Positions 28,111 through 37,107 of a DNA stretch of 64,000 nucleotides are shown piece after piece. How positions within the stretch are numbered: position 1 is the stretch's first letter; every line of letters begins with the position of its first letter. A program made the translations under genes and the position numbers. Source of the DNA: CBDATG01 sp965200145 (GTDB lineage: Bacteria > Chloroflexota > Dehalococcoidia > Lucifugimonadales > Lucifugimonadaceae); NCBI GenBank assembly GCA_965200145.1, contig CBDATG010000002.1, positions 124,001 through 188,000 of the forward strand. The letters run 5' to 3'. Below the pieces are notes generated by a model that saw nothing but the letters and a program-made list of their open reading frames with translations, searched no databases and had not been told where the DNA came from.

Positions 28111-29118
28111 ATGGCCGTCTCAACAGCTGATGTAACGCCTAGCCGCGTTGCGAGGGAGTACGACGCATTCCGGACAGCGCGAGGCGGTTTCGTGCTCAGG
28201 TCTCCGTCCGGGTTATACCGCCACGATGGCCCGGATGCTCTGGACCTGCTGCACCGGATCACCACCAACGATTTGGCAACGTTGACGCCCGGCAATGCGA
28301 GACGCACCGTTATCGCAGATGATCGCGGCCGCGTCGTGGATGCGCCATGGGTTGTGATGCGCGATAGCGACGATCTGCTGCTGATCACTGACCTGCATGA
28401 TACGCGTGCATTTGAACGCGCCATATTGAAGTACACCATCATTGAGGATGCGTGTTTGACGGATGTGGACGGTCAGCTAAAGCGCATCTCACTCATTGGC
28501 GAAGGTTCCGAGCGAGTCGTTCGGAGCATCGTGGGAGCCGGTAGCGACGGTGACTCCGCGACCTCGATCTGGATGCAGTCGGGGGAAACGAGACTACTGC
28601 GGACATCATTCGGCGCCATGCCGGCCTGGGAACTCGTGACGCCAGTTTCGCAGCTTGACGAGTGGCAGGAAATGCTGAGTACAGAATTACCGATGCTCTC
28701 CGTTGGCACTTTCCACGCAATTCGTATTGAGGAGGGCATTCCTTGGCCCAGTTACGAGCTGACTTCAGCGGTCAATCCGTTGGAAAGCGGTTTGGCAGAC
28801 CTGATTGACTTTGAAAAGGGCTGTTACATCGGGCAGGAAGTAATCGCGCGACTTGACACGTATGACAAGGTGCAGAGGTCATTGATCAGGCTACGGCTTG
28901 CAGACCCGACAAGTAGCGACGCTTCGCAGGAGATACCTGTGGGGTCAGCGATATGGGATGCCTCTGGTTCGCGCAAGGTGGGTTGGATATCGAGTTCGGC
29001 GGTTCTACCGACCACGGACGAATGGGTCGGTTTAGGTTTCGCGAGAAAGGCTCACACAGGAACGGGAACCATATTGACACTCAGCGACGACGGTCCCGAA
29101 TTGATCGTCGTGGGATGA
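28111..29118 (+). CDS. ygfZ: YgfZ/GcvT-like folate-binding protein
   Basis: A 335-residue relative of the glycine-cleavage T protein. The diagnostic YgfZ motif KGCYIGQEV lies near residues 232-240, with RIEEGIPWPSYEL and a LHRITTNDLATL segment before it. YgfZ proteins bind tetrahydrofolate and assist repair or assembly of certain Fe-S enzymes. Its position behind the A-type carrier gene supports that role. Confidence 0.9.
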   Translation: MAVSTADVTPSRVAREYDAFRTARGGFVLRSPSGLYRHDGPDALDLLHRITTNDLATLTPGNARRTVIADDRGRVVDAPWVVMRDSDDLLLITDLHDTRAFERAILKYTIIEDACLTDVDGQLKRISLIGEGSERVVRSIVGAGSDGDSATSIWMQSGETRLLRTSFGAMPAWELVTPVSQLDEWQEMLSTELPMLSVGTFHAIRIEEGIPWPSYELTSAVNPLESGLADLIDFEKGCYIGQEVIARLDTYDKVQRSLIRLRLADPTSSDASQEIPVGSAIWDASGSRKVGWISSSAVLPTTDEWVGLGFARKAHTGTGTILTLSDDGPELIVVG

Positions 29119-29139
29119 GTTCCGCGGCGTGAGCTTGAG

Positions 29140-32100
29140 TCAATCGAGAGTCGGCAACAGGTAACTCATGGTCGCCATCGATGCGGATGCGGGGACTGTT
29201 AGGTTCGGTGGAACGTCTGGAGAGGGCGGGACGCGTTCCCGCGCTAACGGTTGCGGTAGTTCGTCGTCGGCGAAGCAATCCGATCCGACAACCTGCCTTA
29301 GCAGCGTCTCACCTTCAGGTTGGAGGTCCAGGGTGTGTTCCAACACCCACATGAGTTCAAGCAATTCATTGGTGAAGGTCCACCGTTCAGGCCGGATTTC
29401 ATCGAGCGGGGAAGTGATACGCCCCTTCTTGCGCGGCTTTCGCATGTCCAACCACGACTTGACGACTTGGAACCCAGAGACCCTGTAACCATAAACTGCT
29501 TCGGGGACAGGCGCGAACTGTCCTTCGCCGACATGCAAGACACCGGTCTCGGCGTCGTAGGAGTGGGTCGTTGGGTAGGAGTGCCCCGGCACGGCCTTGG
29601 TGCATCTGGCATTTCCCTGCGGGACCGCGCCATCGTCCGAAGGTCCGGCAAAACTCCGAGAGTAAGTGTGCAGGTACAGGAGCCTGCGACCGTGATCCGC
29701 GGCGCGCCGGAACAATTCTGGATCTTTGGTTATGGGTAATCGTGGCGGCGGCAGCTCGAGTTGGTCCCAGAACGTATCGACGTAGCGCGGTGATGAGAGA
29801 ACTGCGTACGCGTACGCGAACAGACCCTCGGCAGTTACCTGGCGGCCGAGGGTCTTCTTGATAAGGCTGAGCAGACGCGAGTTGACGTTCGGTTTCGATG
29901 CGGCAGCATTTCGCCACAGCGGGATGATGTCCTTGGCGCCGCGTCCGTAGAAATGGCCAATGTCGGGGACATGACAGGTAGCGGTAGCGGCAGGGCCGAT
30001 TCCCATCACGTCAGTTAACGCGCTCGTCAAATAAACCTGCTTCTCGCCATGCGCGCGCCAGATCGCTGGTCGTAGAAAATCACCGACCCTGCTGTCCGCC
30101 AGGATCCACTGTCGGTCAAACGATCGGTAAGCGTACCGTTCAATTTGTGGCGTCGCGTCGTATGTGTCCGAGTTGGCAATGCTGGGAGACCGACGATTTT
30201 TGTACCGAAGTGGCGTATATTGCCGGTCAATCCGTCTATCGCGCGTTTCTCTGAATAGCCTGGACCGTCGGGCGCGACTGCTAGATACCAACGTCCTCCA
30301 TCTGCGCTCCAAAACACTTGGGTCGCTAGCGATTGGCCATTGCCGCTTGAGCTGGGAACCGGAATGCTGCCAAGGGAATACGTCAGTGACCCTAGGCCAT
30401 GTCGCATACGCACCATTCACGGTTGGGAAAAATGGTGCATCCCATTCTGTCTCGCATTCGTCCCACCTGAGTTGTCGGAGCGAGTGCGACTGCTCCAGCT
30501 CCTCGAGTTTCTCTGCAGCACTGCCATCCAGCCGCGTGAATCGGACCGTCGCCGGTGTTCCGGGACTCGGCGGGCCTTCCCTTATTCCTATCGCGACCGC
30601 CACAGCAGGACGTATGGCGAACACGTTCTCCGTTTTGCGTGCACCGATGCTGTCGCCTTGTAGATCGATGATCCAAAGTTCGTCGAACACTTCGCGCATT
30701 TTGCGCCTCATGCCGGCGAAACCAGGTCCGCGCAGATAGGATGATGCCGTGATGAAGGTTACGATGCCAGGATCCGACGTTGAGTCAAACACCTTCCAGA
30801 GTGCCCAACGCCAGAAGTAGACATAGTCGTTATAGACGTTCTTCAGGTGAAGCCCGTTCCCACTGTCGATTACAGGACGGATGAAGTCTTCAAGTATCGG
30901 TTTTTCGTCCGCGCCACCGTCGCCGAATCTCACCCATCCGCCCTTTCTCTTCGGCGGCGACCCGTCAATGGCGCGCGTTTGTCTGTCGTAAGGCGGGTTG
31001 CCCAGACAGACGAAGACTCTGGTGTCAGACTTGACAGATCGCGCCCTGCTATGTTCCTCAGCTAGCCGTTCGTGCGTGAGGCTGGCTCGAAACTCCGATG
31101 TTGCGGTGGGAGATTCCAAGGTGTCGTTCAGGTAGATGTTCACCGGCGCATCGCCGGCACCTAGATCGCGTAGTTTCTGGGCCACTCGGAGGTGGGCAAC
31201 TGAATAGGGTCCGACGAGTATTTCAAACGCGTGCAAGTTAGAAGCTAGGTCCTGAATGCCAGATGGCACCGCACCGATGCCATTACGCTTTTCAATGGCC
31301 GTGGCAGCCGCATCAATGACGGCCAACGGGTAAGTGCCGGTACCAGCGGCTGGATCAAGAGTGGTAACTTCAGGGTCCGCGAACGAAAGGTGCTTAGCGA
31401 ACCGCTCGCGCAGAAGCTCGTCAACGAATCTCACTTGGGCTTTTACTACCTCGACCGGAGTGAAGTACACGCCTCTGGCTTTGCGTAGGTCGGGGTCGTA
31501 TGACTCAAGGAAATGTTCGTAGAAATACAGCCAAGGGTCAACGTCAGCACTGAATTCACTGGAATCGACGACAGTGATGGTGCGTTCGAGCAGCGAAATG
31601 GGGATCTGCAACTCTTGCCGCACCGATGTCGATTCCAGCAGATTCAGAGCCTGTGCGAGCAGCGCATGGCGGCGGTCCAGGGCATCCATTGCGCTACCCC
31701 TTGCCAAACTGGACGCGCCTTCAAACCTCGCTAGCAGCAGGGCGTATGTCAGCGTCTGCGCGTAGGCGTCAGCGAATTGATGATCGTCCGCGTCGGGAAA
31801 CAGCAATTCTCGCCACTCTGAAGCCAGACGGTTCAAGCTGCTGTCTCTCCTCTCCAAGACTGATTCCACTTCTTGGCGCAGCAACCTCGATAGTGGTGCC
31901 AAGTGTCTTGCAAGCTCGCGAGCCGAGCTTGCGACTATCGGTTGCCACCTCAAGAAGTCTTGGATCAAGACTTCGAGAGCGCTTATCGCGTTCTGGTCCA
32001 ACTGAATCGGACGAACCGAATCCGTGTCGTTAGCGAGTTTCGCGTGCGCCGCGAGTTCGCCCTCTCGAAACAATCTCCAATCAATGCCGTCTGTGTATAT

Positions 32101-32451
32101 GAGGTTTGGCAGTTCCTTGAATCGTTGCCACTGTCGCAGGTTCGCACCAACGAATCTGGTCGGGTCGCTCCCGACGTCAGGTCGCTTCAGCTCGACGAAA
32201 CCTGCGAGCAGTCCGTCGGACGACACCGCGATGTCAGGTCGTCCGATTTCCGCCGACGCCCGCGGTTCAGCCGCCGTCTCAACCGTCAGTCCCGCTACCG
32301 ACCCGACCTGCTCCAACAAAGCGCGGACGGGATTCTTTAGCTGCTCCTCTGGTTGGAGGTCTACAAGAGAATCGCTTTGATCGGCGATCGCATCAATGCA
32401 TCCGTATACGGCCGCTAGGAGGGAGTTAGGTTCGTGGGAAGTGGATTCCAT
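29140..32451 (-). CDS. single-chain restriction-modification enzyme (type IIG / ISP-like)
   Basis: A protein of about 1100 residues. The N terminus holds a nuclease-like motif (GRPDIAV...GFVELKRP, with Asp73, Glu87 and Lys89 as a PD-(D/E)XK set). A helical region follows, then an N6-adenine methyltransferase with motif I (LDPAAGTGTYPLAVIDAA) near residue 360 and motif IV (NPPYDR) near 490. The C-terminal third is probably the target-recognition region. This is the architecture of single-polypeptide type IIG or ISP enzymes. No separate specificity or helicase subunit is adjacent. ATG 32451 is used; a GTG five codons upstream (32466) is also possible. It sits beside a tRNA gene, a common location for acquired defence genes. 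Confidence 0.88.
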   Translation of the reverse strand: MESTSHEPNSLLAAVYGCIDAIADQSDSLVDLQPEEQLKNPVRALLEQVGSVAGLTVETAAEPRASAEIGRPDIAVSSDGLLAGFVELKRPDVGSDPTRFVGANLRQWQRFKELPNLIYTDGIDWRLFREGELAAHAKLANDTDSVRPIQLDQNAISALEVLIQDFLRWQPIVASSARELARHLAPLSRLLRQEVESVLERRDSSLNRLASEWRELLFPDADDHQFADAYAQTLTYALLLARFEGASSLARGSAMDALDRRHALLAQALNLLESTSVRQELQIPISLLERTITVVDSSEFSADVDPWLYFYEHFLESYDPDLRKARGVYFTPVEVVKAQVRFVDELLRERFAKHLSFADPEVTTLDPAAGTGTYPLAVIDAAATAIEKRNGIGAVPSGIQDLASNLHAFEILVGPYSVAHLRVAQKLRDLGAGDAPVNIYLNDTLESPTATSEFRASLTHERLAEEHSRARSVKSDTRVFVCLGNPPYDRQTRAIDGSPPKRKGGWVRFGDGGADEKPILEDFIRPVIDSGNGLHLKNVYNDYVYFWRWALWKVFDSTSDPGIVTFITASSYLRGPGFAGMRRKMREVFDELWIIDLQGDSIGARKTENVFAIRPAVAVAIGIREGPPSPGTPATVRFTRLDGSAAEKLEELEQSHSLRQLRWDECETEWDAPFFPTVNGAYATWPRVTDVFPWQHSGSQLKRQWPIASDPSVLERRWRTLVSSSRARRSRLFRETRDRRIDRQYTPLRYKNRRSPSIANSDTYDATPQIERYAYRSFDRQWILADSRVGDFLRPAIWRAHGEKQVYLTSALTDVMGIGPAATATCHVPDIGHFYGRGAKDIIPLWRNAAASKPNVNSRLLSLIKKTLGRQVTAEGLFAYAYAVLSSPRYVDTFWDQLELPPPRLPITKDPELFRRAADHGRRLLYLHTYSRSFAGPSDDGAVPQGNARCTKAVPGHSYPTTHSYDAETGVLHVGEGQFAPVPEAVYGYRVSGFQVVKSWLDMRKPRKKGRITSPLDEIRPERWTFTNELLELMWVLEHTLDLQPEGETLLRQVVGSDCFADDELPQPLARERVPPSPDVPPNLTVPASASMATMSYLLPTLD

Positions 32452-32522
32452 GTCGCACCAGGGCACATCTAACTCAGTGGTCGAATAGGAATGCTAATGC
32501 GATAACGCGCGCTCGGAAACAT

Positions 32523-32597
32523 TGGAGCGGGAGACGGGATTCGAACCCGCGACACCCTGCTTGGAAGGCAGGCACTCTTCCACTGAGTTACTCCCGC
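32523..32597 (-). tRNA. trnG: tRNA-Gly (TCC anticodon)
   Basis: The minus strand folds as a tRNA: acceptor stem GCGGGAG (32591-32597) with CTCCCGC (32527-32533), T-arm GGGTTCGAATCCC, and anticodon stem-loop CCTGCCTTCCAAGCAGG with anticodon TCC. The 3' CCA is encoded (32523-32525). Confidence 0.96.
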
Positions 32598-32609
32598 GTC
32601 CGATGCTTT

Positions 32610-32648
32610 CGATTCTAATCGCACACCAACGCGCAGGAATTAGAATCG
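32610..32648. repeat. inverted repeat between tRNA-Gly and an enolase-superfamily gene
   Basis: CGATTCTAAT (32610-32619) and ATTAGAATCG (32639-32648) are perfect 10-base inverted copies separated by 19 bases. Each arm contains TAGAAT on the outward strand, so the pair may simply be back-to-back -10 elements for the divergent tRNA and enzyme genes. Confidence 0.45.
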
Positions 32649-32687
32649 ATACCTTGATGTCCATTCGGAAGGATAGTTTGTGAGTCG

Positions 32688-33863
32688 ATGAAGACTACTG
32701 GTTTCAGGACGATTGTGCTCGGGACTCCGTGGCGCAACCTAACGTACTGCATTATCGAGACAGATGCTGGCATCACCGGCATCGGCGAGGCACGGGTTCT
32801 CGGCAAGACCCACACCGTGAGCCAATACCTGAGAGACGTTGAACGCCACTTCATCGGCCACGATCCCTTCGACATCGAGGCTCTCTATCGACGATTTACG
32901 CTACTCGACTTCGGCAAGCCGGGAGAAGTGGTGTACACCGGCCTTGCACTGGTAGAACTGGCTTTCTGGGACATAATCGGCAAGGCCTGCGGTCAACCGG
33001 TCTACAAGTTGCTGGGTGGCCAAGTCGCGGATAGGGTGCAAGCGTACGCGAATGGTTGGTACACCGTTGAGCGTGAGCCATCGCAATTCGCCGCCGCTGC
33101 GGAGCGAGTCTTGGAACGCGGATACAGAGCGATGAAGTTTGATCCGTTCGGGAACGGCGACTTAGAGCTTGAACGCGAAGAGTTCTATCGTTCTTTGGAC
33201 TTGATTGAGGCGGTCGCGTCGGTCACGGGTACCAGGGCACAGATCATGATCGAGATGCATGGGCGATTCGCGCCGCATCAGGCACGGGAGATAGCGCGGC
33301 AGATTGAACGCTACAACATCGGATGGATAGAAGAGCCAGTCAGACCAGGTGATGTGCCGGCTCTTGATTCGGTGAGGAGTCACACAGGGTTGCCCATCGC
33401 CACCGGGGAACGTTTGTACGGCGCACCAGAGTTCCGTGAGATTTGGGGTGCCCAAACAGTCGATGTCATTCAACCTGACATCACTCAATGCGGCGGCATC
33501 CTGGAAGTGAAGAAAATCGCTTCAACTGCCGAAACGTACTCCATCATGGTCGCGCCGCACAACGTAGGGGGCATCGTTTCCACGATGGCGGCACTGCATC
33601 TGTGTCTTACGTTGCGCAATGTGAAGATACTGGAGCATTTCAACGACTTCGCAGACCCGCATGTGAAGCGCGCTGGCTCAGGATACCCAGAGGTGGAGGA
33701 TGGATACTTTCCAGTCCCTGACAAGCCGGGTTGGGGTATCGAACTGGATGAGGAGTTCATCACTGGCCACCCTCCGGGACTAACAAGTAGCGGAGTCATC
33801 GCCGACCCGGGTTTGAACATGTTTGAGAATGCGGACTGGGCGCGTCGTGGGCAAGACGATTAA
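32688..33863 (+). CDS. enolase-superfamily (mandelate racemase-like) enzyme
   Basis: A 391-residue protein with the capping domain (about 1-120) and TIM-barrel of the mandelate racemase/muconate lactonizing group. Candidate catalytic and metal residues are Lys150 and Asp152 (KFDPFG), Glu189 and His191 (IEMHGRF), Glu215 (IEEPV), Glu241 (GERL) and His291 (APHN). This pattern resembles acid-sugar dehydratases such as galactonate or gluconate dehydratase; the true substrate cannot be deduced. Such paralogues are numerous in SAR202-type Chloroflexota, which is why they weigh in the taxonomic guess. Confidence 0.9.
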   Translation: MKTTGFRTIVLGTPWRNLTYCIIETDAGITGIGEARVLGKTHTVSQYLRDVERHFIGHDPFDIEALYRRFTLLDFGKPGEVVYTGLALVELAFWDIIGKACGQPVYKLLGGQVADRVQAYANGWYTVEREPSQFAAAAERVLERGYRAMKFDPFGNGDLELEREEFYRSLDLIEAVASVTGTRAQIMIEMHGRFAPHQAREIARQIERYNIGWIEEPVRPGDVPALDSVRSHTGLPIATGERLYGAPEFREIWGAQTVDVIQPDITQCGGILEVKKIASTAETYSIMVAPHNVGGIVSTMAALHLCLTLRNVKILEHFNDFADPHVKRAGSGYPEVEDGYFPVPDKPGWGIELDEEFITGHPPGLTSSGVIADPGLNMFENADWARRGQDD

Positions 33864-33953
33864 GTCTTCGTCCGATATGTTTCTACATCTCGGTCGTGGT
33901 GCTGATTTGAGACGAGATCAATAACCAGCGCGTATGAATGTTTAGGAGAGGAT

Positions 33954-35540
33954 ATGGGACTTGACGACACGAATCTGATCGCGCCGCACGGTGGTGAATT
34001 GGTCGATCTATTGGTGGACTCGGAACGTGCCGGCGAGCTGGAGCGCGAATCGAACGATCTGAAGCGGTTGACGCTCACGCCACGCCAGCTGTGTGATGCA
34101 GAGCAAATCATCACTGGCGGATTCTCGCCGCTCACAGGGTTCATGAACCAAGAAGACTACGAGCGCGTCAAGGATGAGATGCGACTTGCGGACGGGACAT
34201 TGTGGCCTATGCCGATCACGTTGGACGTAGGTTCGGACATCGGCGCCCAATTGTCTGTTGGTGATCGTTTGGCGTTGACGCATCCTGAGGGTGTGTTGCT
34301 TGCGGTGCTCAATGTTGAGAGTGTTTGGGAACCTGATAGGAACGACGAAGCAACCAAGGTCTTCGGCACGACCAATTGCGAGCATCCGGGAGTGGATGCA
34401 TTGATTAACGGGAGCATGCCCATCTACGTGGGCGGCACCTTGGAATCGGTTCGTGCGGCGCAACATCACACGTATCCAGAGCTGAGGCACACGCCATCTG
34501 AACTTCGCGCCGAGTTCACTTCGAGGGGCTGGAATAAGGTCGTGGCATTCCAGACTCGCAACCCCATGCACCGTGCCCACGTCGAGTTGACGCGTCGGGC
34601 GGCGTCGGAACAGAACGCAAACTTGCTGGTTCATCCGGTGGTTGGTCTCACGAAACCGGGCGACGTGGAGTACCACACACGCGTCCGGTGCTACAAAGCG
34701 GTATTGGGCGGTTATCCAGAGAACTCGGCGACGATGAGCCTGCTTCAATTGGCAATGCGCATGGGCGGACCGAGAGAGGCAGTTTGGCACGCAATCGTGC
34801 GGAAAAATTTCGGTTGCTCGCACCTGATTGTTGGGCGAGACCATGCGGGTCCGGGGGCTGCGTCGGACGGTACTCCGTTTTATGGTCCATATGATGCCCA
34901 GGAGTTAGTTGAGCAACATGCCGAGGAACTTGGTATCGGTATCGTGTCGTTCCGAATGGTGGTCTACGATGCCAAGACAGACCGATACGCGACACATGAG
35001 GAACTGAGTCAGGACGCTGATATCAAGAATGTGTCGGGAACGGAATTGCGCGAAATGCTCAACTCGGGTAGCGAGATACCGCCGTGGTTCTCTTATCCCG
35101 ACGTGGTAGCAGAGCTTCGTAAATCGTACCCGCCGGCTTCACGAAGAGGGTTCGTTGTGCCCTTTACAGGAAGTAATGCAGACCAGTCCGCGATGACCGC
35201 GAACGTGTTGTCTGAGCTACTGTTGGAAGATGGCGCTCGACCGGTGACGCTCCTCGGGGCTGACGTGGACTCGTTGACGAAGCTACTCGTCAGTCGTGAA
35301 GTAGCAAAGAACGGCGGTGCTGTTCTCCTGACATGTTCAGATGTGGGCGATAGAGACATGTCAAAACTCCGAGATGCGATGCACGGCAACGGGGAGGTAG
35401 TTCATGTCGATATCGCATCCGGGTCCGCGGAGTACGACATGGTAGCTGATATCGCAGTTGACGGTGAATCTAGTTCGCCCGGAGAATCGGCCAGGGTCGT
35501 CTTGGCGAGACTTCGCGAGTCTGGACTGATATCGTCTTGA
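33954..35540 (+). CDS. sat: ATP sulfurylase with degenerate APS-kinase-like C-terminal domain
   Basis: A 528-residue protein. Residues 1-395 are a complete sulfate adenylyltransferase, forming APS from ATP and sulfate, with QTRNPMHRAH at 200-209 and GRDHAGPG at 294-301. Residues 398-528 align by eye with the start of APS kinase (RRGFVVPFTGS...LLLEDGARPVTLLGADV), but the P-loop, usually GLSGAGKST, reads GSNADQSA and lacks the lysine. The domain is also shorter than the usual 170-190 residues, so kinase activity is unlikely. A comparable inactive regulatory domain is known in fungal ATP sulfurylases. GGAGAGG precedes ATG 33954. Confidence 0.93.
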   Translation: MGLDDTNLIAPHGGELVDLLVDSERAGELERESNDLKRLTLTPRQLCDAEQIITGGFSPLTGFMNQEDYERVKDEMRLADGTLWPMPITLDVGSDIGAQLSVGDRLALTHPEGVLLAVLNVESVWEPDRNDEATKVFGTTNCEHPGVDALINGSMPIYVGGTLESVRAAQHHTYPELRHTPSELRAEFTSRGWNKVVAFQTRNPMHRAHVELTRRAASEQNANLLVHPVVGLTKPGDVEYHTRVRCYKAVLGGYPENSATMSLLQLAMRMGGPREAVWHAIVRKNFGCSHLIVGRDHAGPGAASDGTPFYGPYDAQELVEQHAEELGIGIVSFRMVVYDAKTDRYATHEELSQDADIKNVSGTELREMLNSGSEIPPWFSYPDVVAELRKSYPPASRRGFVVPFTGSNADQSAMTANVLSELLLEDGARPVTLLGADVDSLTKLLVSREVAKNGGAVLLTCSDVGDRDMSKLRDAMHGNGEVVHVDIASGSAEYDMVADIAVDGESSSPGESARVVLARLRESGLISS

Positions 35541-35624
35541 TACATTGATTACCGAGGCGATCAATTACCATATAGTTCGCTAGCGGCGTTTTGCCCTAGC
35601 GAAATCAGATTTCAGGAGTTGACC

Positions 35625-35927
35625 ATGCAAGTTGGAGATGTCGGCCTCAAGGAGATGCAAAGCATCTGGGAGCGCAACAGAATAGCTGGAGCGCCGAGAA
35701 GTCCAGACCTACTGCAGCTCATTGATGAGCTGTCTCGAATGACAGTTGACGGGTCCAAAGCCGTCATGCTTACCGAAGGTGAGGATGCCGAGCGGATCAA
35801 ATCGCTGATTCGTCGGGCTGCCAAAGTATTGGATAAATCGGTGAGAGTCGTAGCAGACGTCGATCAGCCACGAGTCTGCTTCTCAGTAAAATCGGACAGC
35901 CCCACTCCCGTTGCAGACGCTGGTTAA
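35625..35927 (+). CDS. small protein of unknown function
   Basis: A 100-residue soluble protein downstream of sat, in the same direction with an 84-base gap. It is largely helical and charged (ERIKSLIRRAAKVLDKSVRVV), with no motif I recognise. ATG 35625 is chosen because CAGGAG lies seven bases before it; an in-frame TTG at 35619 is less likely. Good codon structure and a ribosome-binding site support a real gene. Confidence 0.65.
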   Translation: MQVGDVGLKEMQSIWERNRIAGAPRSPDLLQLIDELSRMTVDGSKAVMLTEGEDAERIKSLIRRAAKVLDKSVRVVADVDQPRVCFSVKSDSPTPVADAG

Positions 35928-35934
35928 GACCGTC

Positions 35935-35956
35935 GTCTTCGAACTCACGAAGACGT
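35935..35956. terminator. hairpin between convergent genes, possible terminator
   Basis: CGTCTTCG (35935-35942) and CGAAGACG (35949-35956) form a perfect 8-bp stem with a 6-base loop just after the small-protein gene and before the end of the convergent VIT1/CCC1 gene. Neither side has a strong T tract. Confidence 0.4.
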
Positions 35957-35985
35957 TCACAGTAGGCTTGCAGTTTGTTACGCGG

Positions 35986-37095
35986 TCAGCTTAACTGAGT
36001 CCCGACCAGAGAACCTAACAGGTAAGTCAGCGCCGCAGCTACCGAACCGATCGCCATCATCCTAAATCCGGCCTTCAGGATGCTCGTTCCAGACATCCAA
36101 CCAAGAGAACAGCCGATTGCAGCCAACGTAACGACGCTTGCCGCGGCACTGATGCCAATGGCAGTAGCGTTGGCGGTTCCGAACATGTAGGGAATTACCG
36201 GCACGAGCGAGCCTGCGGCGAACGAGATAAGTGAGCTGGTCGCAGCTGCCCATGGACTACCGCTCAGATCTTTCGGGTCAATCCCAAGCTCTTCTCGGAC
36301 ATGGGTGTCGAGGGCAACGTCCGGATCAGACATAATCCTAGAAGCGACCACGCTTGCCTCACTCGGTCGGAGACCCTTCGACTCGTACAGCGCAGCCAGT
36401 TCCTCAGTCTCCTCTTCTGGCCAGAGCATCAACTCGGCGCGTTCCCATTTGATCAGGTTTTCGCAGTATTCGTTTTGCGATTTCACAGAGACGTATTCGC
36501 CCGCAGCCATTGATAACCCTCCTGCTATCAGCCCGGCAAGTCCCGCCAAATAAACGAAAGCAGGGTCGGAAGTTGCGCCGGCAATGCCCATCGTCAAACC
36601 GAAGTTCGAGACAAGCCCATCGTTCGCGCCCAGAACTCCAGCTCGGATAGCGCCGGACCTGCTTGCCAGCCATCCTTGCTCGGGGTGGTGGGACTGTTCG
36701 TCCCCTTCCTCCTCTAGCTGCGCCAATGCCTGCGCTGTTGCGACTGACCTACGTCGCGCCTCATGACCCGTTAACAAGTCCTGGTTGGACGATAACCAAC
36801 GACGATGCCGCCGTTGTAGTAGATTGCCGAAGTGCCGGCTAGGGAATATTCTTGCGAAGACAGTCAATAACGCGACTGTCGGAGACCATCTGCGATCTGG
36901 AGAGTGCGCTAGATCTACTATCTCGCTCAGCCAATAATCAGCTAACTCTCCTTCGTTTTGGCTGACCTGGCGGTAGATGCTTGCTCTCTCCTTATCGGAC
37001 TCGGTATCTGATAGGGCGGAGAACAGTAGCGCGTTCTGCCGTGCCGAACGATGCGCGCGAACAAGATCGCGTCCAGATCGAGGCGGATTCGGCAT
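35986..37095 (-). CDS. VIT1/CCC1-family transporter with N-terminal helical domain
   Basis: A 369-residue protein. Residues 1-145 form a soluble helical region with rubrerythrin-like acidic helices (SDTESDKERASIYRQVSQNEGE). Residues 146-369 are the VIT1/CCC1 membrane domain: GVLGANDGLVSNFGLTMGIAGA, the MAAGEYVSVKSQNE motif, and C-terminal helices ending LGSLVGTQLS. Family members transport ferrous iron or manganese out of the cytosol. It begins 12 bases after the ThDP-enzyme gene ends and is probably cotranscribed with it. Confidence 0.9.
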   Translation of the reverse strand: MPNPPRSGRDLVRAHRSARQNALLFSALSDTESDKERASIYRQVSQNEGELADYWLSEIVDLAHSPDRRWSPTVALLTVFARIFPSRHFGNLLQRRHRRWLSSNQDLLTGHEARRRSVATAQALAQLEEEGDEQSHHPEQGWLASRSGAIRAGVLGANDGLVSNFGLTMGIAGATSDPAFVYLAGLAGLIAGGLSMAAGEYVSVKSQNEYCENLIKWERAELMLWPEEETEELAALYESKGLRPSEASVVASRIMSDPDVALDTHVREELGIDPKDLSGSPWAAATSSLISFAAGSLVPVIPYMFGTANATAIGISAAASVVTLAAIGCSLGWMSGTSILKAGFRMMAIGSVAAALTYLLGSLVGTQLS

Positions 37096-37107
37096 CGGAA
37101 ATCGGAC

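Noticed and set aside
35157..35540. Bifunctional ATP sulfurylase/APS kinase (CysN/C-like) call
   Set aside because: The P-loop lysine and following Ser/Thr are missing and the domain is short, so a kinase function is not supported.
35935..35956. Strong rho-independent terminator
   Set aside because: The stem is perfect but there is no T tract on either strand; kept only as a low-confidence hairpin.
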